Part shown: positions 7,901 to 16,300 of the stretch, one piece after another
How positions within the stretch are numbered: the stretch's first letter is position 1
Layout of the letters: each line of letters begins with the position of its first letter
Assembly (NCBI GenBank): GCA_028288765.1
Contig: JAQGHQ010000091.1
Location: 1 to 44,769 of the forward strand
Source: Gemmataceae bacterium
GTDB lineage: Bacteria; Planctomycetota; Planctomycetia; Gemmatales; Gemmataceae
Length of the DNA stretch: 44,769 nucleotides
Direction: 5' to 3'
Program-made: the position numbers and the translations under genes
The notes under the pieces: generated by a model
Database searches by the model: none
Seen by the model: the letters and a program-made list of their open reading frames with translations, nothing else
What the model was told of the DNA's origin: nothing

Positions 7901-9795
7901 ACCTCGTCGTCGTCCGGAAAGGGGACCCGGGTCGTCATGTCCGGGCGGGTGCTGTCCTCCATGTCGAAATCGATCCGGCCGCCCGCCGAGATGTGCAGAC
8001 TGTCCGAGTCCGCCGCCTCCAGGTCCGGGTGGTCGGAGAACTCGACCGCGTCGGCCGGGTCCGGGGTCTCGACCGGGACGTCCGACGACCCCCGCCCACT
8101 GCCCGCGGGCGGCTTCGCCCCGGAGAAGATGCTCGACGCGGCGGACGACAGCGACGGCTGGTCGAGGTCCGCGTCGTCCCCGAACGGGTCGATCGCCCCG
8201 GTTTCGGGCAGCAACTCGAATTCGGGTTGGGTCCGGCGGTCGGCGAACAGGTCCGATCCGCTCTGCGACTCCCAATCGGTCGGTTCCCCGGACCCGTGGG
8301 GGGCCCCCCACGCGGGCACCTCGTCGGGCTCGGTCGCGTCCGCCGCGAAGTCCGGGGGGGGGTCGTCGGTCAGGGTCACGTCCATCCCGGGGGCTTCCAG
8401 TCGGATCGCCGACGACTCGCCCGGTAAACTCGAATCCGGGTCGGACAGGTCGGCCAGGATACTGGAGGCGTCCACCGCCCCGGGCGGGGCGGCCCCGAGA
8501 TCGGCGTCGTCCCGGAACCCGCCCTCGCCGGGCAGGTCGGGGGTTCCGGCCAGCCTGGCGGAGTCGAACAGCGAGTCGTCCACGTCGAAGAGCGAGTCGG
8601 GCGCGTCGGACACCTCGTCGGCAACCGGCATCCCGTCCTCGGCCCGCGGATCTCCGACGGTGCTCCCGCCGGGCGGTTGGTCGAACGTCAGGGCGACGTC
8701 GGACCCCCGCCCCGACGGCGCGACCGGGACCGGCGGGTCGATCGGGGTCATCGGGTCGGCCGGGGCGTAGGCGGTCGCCGCGATCACGTCGGACGCATCG
8801 GCGGCCGGGGCGGTCGGGACGGGGCCGGAGGCGAAGATGTCCGACCCCTCGATGTGGGGGTGCGGGGCCGGGCCGGCGAGCCCGGCCGCGATCACGTCGA
8901 TCGGGACCGACGGGGGTTCCTCGGTGGCCTGGAGATCGTCCGGGACCAGCTGGTCGTCCGCCTGGGAATCGAGCCACCCCGACCCCGGTGTGAGCGGGGA
9001 GAGCGGCTCCAGGTTCCCGACGTCGGCGTCGTCGTCCGGCCAACCAACTGCCTCCGCCTCGGGGACCACCCCGGAGTCGGCGGCGGAGGCGGTCGGGATC
9101 GCTCCCGACCGGTCCCCGGACGAGACCGGCTGCGCGGTGGGAACGCCCCCAAACAGGTTCGACGACGACGCAGGCCCGGCCGTCGGGACGTCTCCGAACA
9201 GGCCGGACGATGACGCACTCTCCGCCGTCGGCGGGTCACCCACTTCCTCGAACGGAACCGCCTCCGCCAGGGGGAGCAGGTCGTCGGCTGCCGGCTCGGC
9301 CCACAGGGCGAACACCTCGACCTCCGCCGCGTCGGCCGTCGGGATGTCGGCATCGACCGATTCCGGCTCCGCGAGCGGAAGGATTTCGGAGACCGGGGCG
9401 AACTCCGCGACCGGCTCGACCTCCTCGATGTGAAGCGGCGTACCGTGTCCGGCCGGGGGCCGATCGGCCCCCGGACCCGCGGCCGGCTCGGCGGGCGGGC
9501 TCAGACCGGGGATGTCGGGGAGGTCGGCGAAAGCCACCCCGATCGTCCGGTCGCCGTCCCCCTCACCCGGGTCCAGGAGGTTGAACGACACCGCCCCGCC
9601 CTCCGGTTCGGGCTCGCCCTCGGCAAGCGGGATCGTCGGGTCGGACAGCCCGGCGAGGTCGAGGTCGGCCAGTTCGGGGAGTTCGAACGGCAGTTCGTCG
9701 CCCGCGGGGTCGTTCCCGGTGTGGTCCGGCCGGGGGTGCGGGTGCGGGTCCTGCCCGGTCGGTTCGGGAGGCAGTGGATTGGTATCGTTGGACAT
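4987..9795 (-). CDS. Very long single-pass membrane protein with coiled coil and TPR repeats
   Basis: A 1602-residue protein. Residues 1 to ~765 are acidic and rich in Pro, Asp, Ser and Ala, with short direct repeats (VPTAESASSSGLFGD, VPTAGPASSSNLFGG) and no obvious fold. One membrane helix follows at about 771-793 (GLFLGLLLGVGMASGVYF). Residues ~840-1095 look like helical repeats, ~1100-1385 are long Lys/Ala/Glu coiled coil, and a TPR-like pair is seen near the C-terminus (AGRYADAEKALAEAAWNDP, TGKTEQAKADF). The start is the ATG at 9795, with GGAG 9 nt upstream; the frame is open further but through unlikely sequence. It is transcribed alone and followed by a terminator. Family not recognised. 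A scaffold spanning the cytoplasmic membrane is inferred. Confidence 0.85.
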   Translation of the reverse strand: MSNDTNPLPPEPTGQDPHPHPRPDHTGNDPAGDELPFELPELADLDLAGLSDPTIPLAEGEPEPEGGAVSFNLLDPGEGDGDRTIGVAFADLPDIPGLSPPAEPAAGPGADRPPAGHGTPLHIEEVEPVAEFAPVSEILPLAEPESVDADIPTADAAEVEVFALWAEPAADDLLPLAEAVPFEEVGDPPTAESASSSGLFGDVPTAGPASSSNLFGGVPTAQPVSSGDRSGAIPTASAADSGVVPEAEAVGWPDDDADVGNLEPLSPLTPGSGWLDSQADDQLVPDDLQATEEPPSVPIDVIAAGLAGPAPHPHIEGSDIFASGPVPTAPAADASDVIAATAYAPADPMTPIDPPVPVAPSGRGSDVALTFDQPPGGSTVGDPRAEDGMPVADEVSDAPDSLFDVDDSLFDSARLAGTPDLPGEGGFRDDADLGAAPPGAVDASSILADLSDPDSSLPGESSAIRLEAPGMDVTLTDDPPPDFAADATEPDEVPAWGAPHGSGEPTDWESQSGSDLFADRRTQPEFELLPETGAIDPFGDDADLDQPSLSSAASSIFSGAKPPAGSGRGSSDVPVETPDPADAVEFSDHPDLEAADSDSLHISAGGRIDFDMEDSTRPDMTTRVPFPDDDEVDWSAAEHTPGAPGGPVSGILSSRGGRPANAEPGSTEDAPVAHLFGGPPAEPPPAKGKKKDPAPGSRATDFPPPPPKSSDPSVVLDWVADSNEQEALPPAKTRPKAPAARAPEPREGRSDRTAPAGPRSAAAAPAGVNRRGAAGLFLGLLLGVGMASGVYFSDILPQKGDGKPVGPTVGPPTTQGGTPQNGGPATQPAGPGPVADATAAMSAGDPARAVKVMEKAGMNTAEGKATLGQARFFARVRELGQTNAAVTADDPGLKLVRTDLEAVVNDPEAAKTPDGEKTAVRAALHLGLTHELVGDRTKAREVYADGLKKFPRSAEVFQAALDRVAATDSDAGKTSFRLAPADAEQLAAAAVILLALGEAPQPAPAAEEPPEAGPAFWKAVNSAAAGKYADAADQIAKAKAAHEKRAKALAGRGLNPLTDPLEQIFPKCCDDLKAYWELRRALYDHPAVGPVVKKEGVAKALDQLAAAEKQSIELTKTAADLKKKNDTLATDLKKANDQVVSIEKELKTEQEAVVKLDKDLKAAKETAADLEGKLKKTDDALTLAEKGRKDAAAVLDAIAKELQGVKLLPEKYDTAALLAANKSAASRATGPDLAKLVPPELSAVAGVGLTTGHLLDLAGRVNKAEAAAKAAAADLEKTTTKFQTEITRLKTDHDAAVNELTAGYAAETKKLTAAHAAELKKQAADGATTIDTLKEAHAANLKKLADKFADDTKKVAAAHAEKVKELETNVAAEQLRLAAAEKRFRAEIGDALSPARSLDLWLPVLVELRRPADADPALDAAGKTLKTAEPGSEDAAKAMTVAGLALLLKNDVPGAKVMFSKARATPAYVAGKGKGWAQAADIGAAAVVDPAAPARRPVEGPRKDPAAAARFLDAGIGAYKAGRYADAEKALAEAAWNDPDGVLAWYFLGAARWETGKTEQAKADFKQGAEREQGRTIPAREIDAALGPIQGAARDALTAARP

Positions 9796-10290
9796 GTCGG
9801 ACAGCTCCGCAGGTGCGGGAAAGGCCGCCGAACCGGACGGGGTGGGCTCGCCGGGACGGTCCGCTCGCCGGAAATGGTAAACTGTATTGTCTCGTAATTC
9901 GCCGCCAGGACAATATTTTTCTCCGTTTTCCCTTCCCCGTCGGCCGGACCGTCGGAATCGGCCGGCTCTACCCTGCTTTCCCGGTCTCCCACATAACGGG
10001 TTCGGTCGGTTGTACCGAGTTGGCGGCCGGTTGAGGCAGTTCTCCCGGCGGCACTGCCCGGCTTCGGGCAGAGTGTGCATGAAGGTCGGGCGAACACTTG
10101 GGAATGGAATCATGAATCGGATGCAGTTCGTCGTCGCAACTCATTACAGAATTCGGCTTTGCCCGGCGCCTCGAGGCAAAATCACGGAACCGGCATTTCA
10201 GTTGCTTTTGTTTAACATGCCCGATCAACACCAGCACCCCGAGAAGCACCGAGTGCCCTTTGACGAAACGTGTTCCGGCTGGGAGCTTCG
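9796..10290. other. Divergent intergenic region
   Basis: 495 bases between the start of the long minus-strand gene and the plus-strand gene at 10291. It holds an AT-richer patch near 9890-9930 (GGACAATATTTTTCTCCG) that probably contains the promoter of the long gene, but I cannot fix the boxes. No gene or repeat family recognised. Confidence 0.4.
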
Positions 10291-10599
10291 ATGAACGCGC
10301 TCATGCACACACAGCCGACCACTCCGCACACCCTGCTCACCGGATTGTCCCGAAAGGAGCAGGCGGTGACAGACGTGATTGCCGGTCGAGTATCCCTGCT
10401 CGAAGCGGCGGCCCGGTTCGGGGCGGCCGGCGAAGCGCGGCCCGATACCGACGGTGAAGCTCTGTGCCGGTCCGTGATCGGGTGGGTCCACCTGGCGTTG
10501 CGGGACCGGCCGGAGCGGGCCGATCTGGTGGCCGGTCGATTGGAACATGAGTTGCAAGATTACCGGGCCCAATTGGGCCACTTGCCTACGCCCGTGTGA
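10291..10599 (+). CDS. Small hypothetical protein
   Basis: A 102-residue protein, mostly helical by composition, with a central LSRKEQAVTDVIAGR-SLLEAAARF stretch and a Leu/Arg-rich C-terminus. No known domain recognised. The ATG at 10291 is preceded by GGGAG about 5 nt upstream, which favours it over the ATG 21 nt earlier. It lies 110 nt before the gene at 10710 on the same strand, so the two may form a small transcript. Confidence 0.6.
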   Translation: MNALMHTQPTTPHTLLTGLSRKEQAVTDVIAGRVSLLEAAARFGAAGEARPDTDGEALCRSVIGWVHLALRDRPERADLVAGRLEHELQDYRAQLGHLPTPV

Positions 10600-10709
10600 T
10601 TGGGTACTATGCCCCCCTTGCACGGGTGGAATCAACCACGGACGAGATGGAGTCCGCGGCCGCGGGCCGTGGACGGACCGAATGACCACTACCCAGGACA
10701 GGTGACACC

Positions 10710-10910
10710 GTGCCCCCTATGTTCGAGCCGGCGTCGGCAGACGTAGCCCGTCAAGATCAGGAAGTGGTGGAACTCCAGCTGCTGCTCCCGCGGTGGCAGG
10801 CCCTCGAACTCGAGGCCGCCGCCCGCGAGCGCGGGATGACCACCGGGCAGATGCTCCGGCGCGTGATCCGGAACCTCCTCGCTGACGAGCCGATTGCAGC
10901 GAAGTCCTGA
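10710..10910 (+). CDS. Small ribbon-helix-helix-like protein
   Basis: A 66-residue protein with the layout of a ribbon-helix-helix DNA-binding unit: a short strand (VVELQLLLP), a first helix (RWQALELEAAARERG) and a second helix after MTTGQ (MLRRVIRNLLADE). Starts at GTG 10710 with AGGACAGG upstream. No toxin partner is evident next to it, so a role as a free-standing regulator is as likely as an antitoxin. Fold assignment is by eye only. Confidence 0.55.
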   Translation: MPPMFEPASADVARQDQEVVELQLLLPRWQALELEAAARERGMTTGQMLRRVIRNLLADEPIAAKS

Positions 10911-11227
10911 TCCGCCCACACGTTCCGACCACCAGTTGCGCAACACTTTCTCGTTGCTCGCGCGACCCGTCGTGCCTCTGTTTTTCTCTTCCCTTTGATG
11001 CCCCGCGGTTCTGCTTGCTTCCCCGGCCCGGGTCGGGTACGTACACCGCACGGACGCGTACATCGGACGGGTACGTACATCGGGCTCAGGCGGCCGGCCG
11101 GCCGCCTTGGTGAATAAGTTCGAAACCCGAAGCACGAAATCCGAAACAACCCCAGGGACTGCTGGGGCCTGAATACTCCAGGTTCGGGTTTCGGTCGTCG
11201 AGGTTCCGGACAACGCCGGGGGCGGGC
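10911..11227. other. Intergenic region with short repeats
   Basis: 317 bases before the LptB-like gene. Around 11035-11085 the word GTACGTACA recurs three times with variations (GGTACGTACACCGC, GCGTACATCGG, GGTACGTACATCGG). A nested inverted repeat follows at 11121-11193. No gene supported. Confidence 0.5.
11121..11193. repeat. Nested inverted repeat upstream of the LptB-like gene
   Basis: Outer arms CGAAACCCGAA (11121-11131) and TTCGGGTTTCG (11183-11193) enclose an inner hairpin CCCCAG (11150-11155) / CTGGGG (11162-11167). The outer left side also repeats CGAAA words every 10 or so bases. It lies 35 nt before the start codon at 11228 and could affect expression. Confidence 0.6.
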
Positions 11228-12598
11228 ATGGCACTCTTGGAAGTGGACGGGCTGGTCAAGTACTTCGGCCGCCGACTGGTGGTAAACGGGGTGTCGTTCA
11301 CCGTGAACGCCGGGGAAGTGGTCGGGCTACTCGGGCCGAACGGGGCCGGGAAGACGACCAGTTTCCGGATGGCGACCGGACAGATCCCCCCGAACGGGGG
11401 GCGGGTGACGTTCAACGACGAGGACGTGACCCCCCTTCCGATGTACCAGCGGGCCCGCCGCGGGATGGGCTATTTGTCCCAGGAACCGAGCGTCTTCCGC
11501 AAGCTGTCGGTCGAGAACAACCTGATCGCGATCCTGGAGGCCCTGCCCCGGAGCCGGAGCCTGGGGCGGCGGCTGACCCGGCGGGAGCGCCTGGAGCGGA
11601 CCGACGCAGCCCTGACGCGGTTCAAATTGGACCACGTCCGCACCAACACCGCCGGCCGGTGTTCCGGGGGTGAGAAGCGGCGGCTCGAAATCGCCCGCTG
11701 CCTGGTGTGTGAGCCGTTATTGATCCTGCTCGACGAGCCGTTCGCGGCGGTGGACCCGAAGACGACCGAGGACATCCGTCAGAACATCCGCGACCTGGCC
11801 AAGTCCGGGATCGGCATCCTGATCACCGACCACAACGTCCGCGAGGTGTTCCGGAGCGCCGACCGGGTGTACCTGATCAGCAACGGGGAGGTGGTGACCC
11901 ACGGCACCCCGCACGAGCTGGTGAACGACCAGAAGGCGATCGACGCCTACCTCGGCCGGAGCTTCGAGGAGGACGGGTTCACCCGCCACTTCGCCGCCCG
12001 GTCTCACACCCTGCCGGGGGGTGCCGCCCCGATCCCGCCCCCCCCGCCGACACCCGCGCCGGAGGTGGTGGCGCCGAAGTCGGCCGCGCCGCCCTCCTCC
12101 AAAAACGATTCACCCTCCCGAGCTGGAACGCCGGCGATCGCACGCCCCCCGGCCCGCCCCGAGCCGGCCCGCACGGAGCCGACTCGCCCGAATCCGGGCA
12201 CTCCGACCGTTTCGACGGTCACGCCCGCTCCGGTCGTGTTCCCGCCCGCGCCCCCGTCGCCATTCCCCTCGGTCACCCCTCCGCCCGGCAGTAGCTTCTC
12301 GGGGGTCGTCGGGGGAATGCTGGGGATGGAGCTGTTGCGGCGGGACGTGGAAGCCCTGACCGACGACACGAAGGTGAAGGCGGCGATGGTGGGGATCGTG
12401 TCGAAAGGAACGGCGGCGATCCCGACCCTGCTCGAATCGCTGGAGCGCCGCGACCCGGTCCTCCGCCGGCGGGTGTTCGAGGTCCTCAAGTTCCTGGCCA
12501 AGGATCACGCCCCGCTCGACTTCGACCCGGACGGACCCGACGAGGTCCGGCTCCGGCAGATCGCTTATCTCCGGGCCAAGTTGGAACGGCGGAAATAA
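11228..12598 (+). CDS. lptB: LptB-like ABC transporter ATPase with long C-terminal tail
   Basis: ABC ATPase that should power lipopolysaccharide extraction from the inner membrane with LptF/LptG. Residues 1-245 hold Walker A GPNGAGKTT (36-44), signature CSGGEKRR (145-152), Walker B LLILLDEP (164-171) and switch H202 in ITDHNVRE. The order and wording fit LptB (THGTPHELVND near 235). LptB proteins are usually about 240 residues; this one has 456. The extra part is a Pro/Ala/Thr-rich linker (~265-355) and a helical C-terminal segment (~360-456) with HEAT-like wording (IVSKGTAAIPTLLESLERRD). No lptA, lptC or rpoN neighbour is present. Identity as LptB rather than a branched amino-acid ATPase is likely but not proven. 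Confidence 0.82.
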   Translation: MALLEVDGLVKYFGRRLVVNGVSFTVNAGEVVGLLGPNGAGKTTSFRMATGQIPPNGGRVTFNDEDVTPLPMYQRARRGMGYLSQEPSVFRKLSVENNLIAILEALPRSRSLGRRLTRRERLERTDAALTRFKLDHVRTNTAGRCSGGEKRRLEIARCLVCEPLLILLDEPFAAVDPKTTEDIRQNIRDLAKSGIGILITDHNVREVFRSADRVYLISNGEVVTHGTPHELVNDQKAIDAYLGRSFEEDGFTRHFAARSHTLPGGAAPIPPPPPTPAPEVVAPKSAAPPSSKNDSPSRAGTPAIARPPARPEPARTEPTRPNPGTPTVSTVTPAPVVFPPAPPSPFPSVTPPPGSSFSGVVGGMLGMELLRRDVEALTDDTKVKAAMVGIVSKGTAAIPTLLESLERRDPVLRRRVFEVLKFLAKDHAPLDFDPDGPDEVRLRQIAYLRAKLERRK

Positions 12599-12599
12599 A

Positions 12600-12692
12600 G
12601 TCCCAAGTTCCAGGTTCCAGGTTGGGTCACCGAGCCGGTACAACAGCCGTGACTCGGTTTAACTTGGGACCGAGAACCCGGAACCTGGAACG
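12600..12692. repeat. Inverted heptamer repeat (GTTCCAG / CTGGAAC)
   Basis: Left side: TCCCAAGTT then CCAGGTTCCAGGTTGGGT. Right side: AACTTGGGA, then ACCCGGAACCTGGAAC. The arms are broken complements built from repeated GTTCCAG words and fill nearly the whole gap between the LptB-like gene and the DinB-like gene. A short CACCGAG / CTCGG pair lies inside. Confidence 0.65.
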
Positions 12693-12697
12693 AGATC

Positions 12698-13171
12698 ATG
12701 TCCACCTCAGAACAACTCGCCGACACATACCTGAAGGGCGCGGCCGACCTGCGGGCCGCGGTGGCGGGCATGACCCGCGATCAGCTCACCGCCCGCCCGG
12801 TCCCCGGCCGGTGGAGCACCCTCGAAGTGATCTGCCATATCGCCGACTTCGAGGCGGTCCTGGCCGAACGAATGAAGCGGATCATCGCCCTCGGCGACAA
12901 CCCGCTCCTCTTGGTCGCCGACGAGAACCTGTTCCTGGAGAAGTTGCGCTACCACGACCGGGACGCGGAGGAGGAACTGGCCCTGATCGACGCCACCCGC
13001 AAGCAGATGGCCCGGATCATCCGCCGGCTGACCCCCGATCAGTTACAGTCCACCGGGGTTCACAGCAAGAAGGGGCTCATCACACTGGAGAAGGCGATCC
13101 AGACGGCGACCAACCACGTCACGCACCACCTCCCGTTCGTCGCGGAGAAGCGGAAAGCACTCGGGCTCTGA
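12698..13171 (+). CDS. DinB/YfiT-like four-helix protein
   Basis: A 157-residue protein of the DinB-like superfamily, which includes metal-dependent thiol transferases such as bacillithiol S-transferase. The three expected metal-binding histidines can be placed at H47 (VICHIADFE) and at H140 and H144 (NHVTHHLPF). PGRWSTLEVICHI is typical wording for this family. The substrate is unknown. The ATG lies directly after the heptamer inverted repeat, with no clear Shine-Dalgarno. Confidence 0.8.
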   Translation: MSTSEQLADTYLKGAADLRAAVAGMTRDQLTARPVPGRWSTLEVICHIADFEAVLAERMKRIIALGDNPLLLVADENLFLEKLRYHDRDAEEELALIDATRKQMARIIRRLTPDQLQSTGVHSKKGLITLEKAIQTATNHVTHHLPFVAEKRKALGL

Positions 13172-13177
13172 TTTCAG

Positions 13178-13334
13178 TGGGCAGTGGGCAGTCTACTGTC
13201 CTCTGCCCACTCCTCTCGCCCGCCAGGGGTTTCACCCCCGGCTACCGGCCGCCGCCCCTCCGGGGCTCCAAAACCAAACTCCGCGCACTTGCACACCCCC
13301 GCCACTGCCGTCTGCCGTCTGCCCACTGCCCCGG
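13178..13334. repeat. Composite palindromic repeat
   Basis: Outer arms are runs of AGTGGGC words on the left (13178-13212) and their complements GCCGTCTGCCCACTGCC on the right (13301-13332). The centre (13222-13270) has a palindromic element with CCAGGGGTTTCACCCCCGGC and CGCCCCTCCGGGGCT. It fills the gap between the convergent DinB-like and ATPase genes. The centre shares its style with the element at 25861-25950. Confidence 0.6.
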
Positions 13335-16300
13335 TCAAGGTTCGCCCGGCTTGGGGCCGAACCCCGGGGGCAGGCGGAGCAAGTCCGGGTCGAGCAGGAA
13401 GAGTTGACGCTTACCGGGAACGTCGGCGGCGTCGATCAGGATCTTGTCCCGCTGCCGGAACACCTCGACCACCGCCCGCGCGGCGAGCCGCGACTCGATG
13501 AAGAACCGCTGCTCGTCCAGCATCCGCTTCCGGCGGTCGGCGATGTCCTTGTCGACCGACTCCGGGTTCTCTTTCCGCTGGTTCACCCGCGTCTCCCGCT
13601 CGGCGGCCAGCGCCGCTTCCTCCTCGGGGGGGAGCTGGGTCCGGGCCCGGTGCCACGCCAGGAACACGTCCCGCACCGCCCTGGCCTCTTCCACCTGCCG
13701 GTTCGCCTCGGTCGCGGCCCGCCGGACCACCCGGTCGGCCTCCTCCTCCGCGCGGCGGCGGGCCCGGAGGGCGTCGGCCTCGGCCTCGTTCACCAGCTTG
13801 TCGCGCTCCTGGATGGCCTTGGCGACCGCGTGGTACGACGACACCACCTCCGGCGGGGGGTGCAGGTCGTGCAGGGTGAACCCGTCGAGCCGGACCCCGA
13901 GCCCGCCCGGGACGGCCTCGGCCAGGCGGCGGTCGAGCCGGGCCAGGGCCTCGCCCTCGAGCCCGGCCCGGCGGACGGTGAGGAGTTCGAGGAACCGCTG
14001 CCCGGCGACCTGCTCCCGGAGGACGGATTCCGACGCCGACCGGACGATCGCGTCCGGGTCCGACACCGCGAGCAGGTATTGGTGCGGGTCGGACACCCGG
14101 TACCGGACCGTGGCGAGGATCTCGACCAGATCGCCGTCGCCGGTAATCATCACCGCCTCGTCGGACAGCCGGGCGACGCCCTCGGCGTGCGGGCTCGACC
14201 ACGTCAGCCCGGCGTCCGCCCCGCCACCCGGCCGGCGGAGCCGGTCCGAAGTTCCGGGCGCGGGTGGCACTCCGGTCCGCCCGTCCGCCGGCACCCCCCG
14301 GAACCCGACTTCCACCGTGCGGATCTCGTCCGGCCGGATGCGGGTGATGGTCTCAACGGGCCACGGCCAGCGGACGTGCAGCCCGGGGTCGAGGGACGTT
14401 GTGACCGACCCGAACCGCCGGACGATCCCGGTCTCTCCGACGTCCACCGGTGCGAGTGCGGACCCGAGCCAGGCCAGCACCCCCACACCCGCCACGGCGG
14501 CGGCGAGCGGCCGCCGGCGGTGGCCGACCGCATGCACCAGATCGTCGAGATGGACCGTGTTCAGCCAGCGGTCGAACGACTTCGCCGAGTCGCGGAGCCG
14601 GGCGATGGCCGGGCTCGTGGTGGTGCGCTCGAACCCGAGTAGCCGCATCGAGTTCAGCAGGACCAGGAGCGACCCGAGCTGGTGGTACAGGACGCCGACG
14701 AGCGGGGCCCGTTCGTACCACCCGGGGGCGGTGGCGAGGATCGGCCATAGCCAGCCGGTGAGGACGATCCCGGCGAGGTTCACGCCGAACCCGAACACGA
14801 TGATGTTCTGGCGGATGATGCGGACCGTTTCCCGCGACAGCCTGACAAGGAGCGGAAGCGGGCGGAGCGGCTCGCCCATCAGGACGATGTCGCCCGCCTC
14901 GGCGGCGATGTCGGTGCCCGACCCGACGGCAATCCCGACTCCCGCCCGGGCGAGCGCCGGGGCGTCGTTCACCCCGTCGCCGACGAAGGCTGTCGTCTCG
15001 GGCGAGCGGGGGGCGTGAGCCCCCCGAGTCCGGGCGTCGGTCGGCGGCGTGTTTGACTCACTCGGAGGGCTCACGCCCCCTGCTCGCCCGACCCATTCCG
15101 CCTTCTCGGCGGGAAGGAGTTCTGCGTGAACCTCGGTCACCGGCACCTGTTCGGCGACAGCCCGGGCGACCACCGCACGGTCGCCGGTGAGGAGCGCAAC
15201 GGGCGAGATCCCGATCGCCCGCAGCTCCGCCACGACCTCCGCCGCCTCGGGCCGGACCTTGTCCCGGGCCCCGATCGCGCCAATGACCACGCCGTCCTTC
15301 GCCACGAGCAGCGACGTCTGCCCCGCCGCGTCGAGCCGGTCGAGGGCGGCGACCGCGTCCGGGCGCAGGCCGATTCCCTGTTCCTCCAGCAGCCGACGGG
15401 TGCCGACGACGAACTCCGCCCCGCCGGCGGTCGCGGTCACCCCGGCGCCGGGGTGGGCCTGGAACGTGTCCGCCGCCAGGGGGGTGAGGCCGCGGCCGGT
15501 CGTCTCGCGAAGGATCAGCTGGGCGAGCGGGTGTTCGCTCCGCTGCTCGGCGGTCGCGGCGGCCCGGAGGACCTCGGCGGGCGGGACGTCGTTCAGCCCG
15601 ATCACGTCGCCGAGTTCGAGCCTGGCCTCGGTGAGCGTCCCGGTCTTGTCGAACGCGAACACGGTGACCCCGGCGAGTCGTTCGAGGGCTGATCCGCCCT
15701 TGATGAGCACCCCGGTTCCGGCGAGCCGGCCGAGCGCGGCGATCACGGCGGCGGGGGTGGCGAGGATCAGCGGGCACGGGCACGCGACCACGAGCACGGC
15801 GAGTGCGGGATACGCCGCCACCCGGGCCGCGGCGGCCCAGGACGGCTTCGGGAGGCCGGGCGGCGGGGTGCCGCTCATCTGATAGAACGTGTTGCCCACG
15901 AACGTGACGAGCGCGAGCGCGAGCACCGCGGGAAGGAAATACCGGGCGAGCCGGTCGGCGTGGCGTTCGAGCGGGGCCTTGTCCTTGAGCGCGGCGGCGG
16001 TCAGTTCGATCACCCGCCCGGCGACCGTCTGGTTCGCGACCTTCCTCGCCTCGACGGTCAGCGCCCCGGCCTGGACGATGCTCCCGGCGAGGACCTCGTC
16101 GCCCGGCCCCTTGTCGAGCGGCAGGCTTTCGCCGGTGAGGGCCGATGCGTCGACCGCCGACCGCCCTTCGGTCACGACGCCGTCCACCGGTATCCGCCCG
16201 CCGGGCTTCACCACCACCCGGTCGCCGAGCTGCAAGTCGGTGGTGTACGCGCGGACCTCCTCACCGTCGCGGAGGACCCAGCACCGGTGGGGAAACAGGT

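Noticed and set aside
10600..10709. GC-rich palindromic stretch around GCGGCCGCGGGCCG
   Set aside because: No stable long stem or T-run; likely chance in high-GC DNA.
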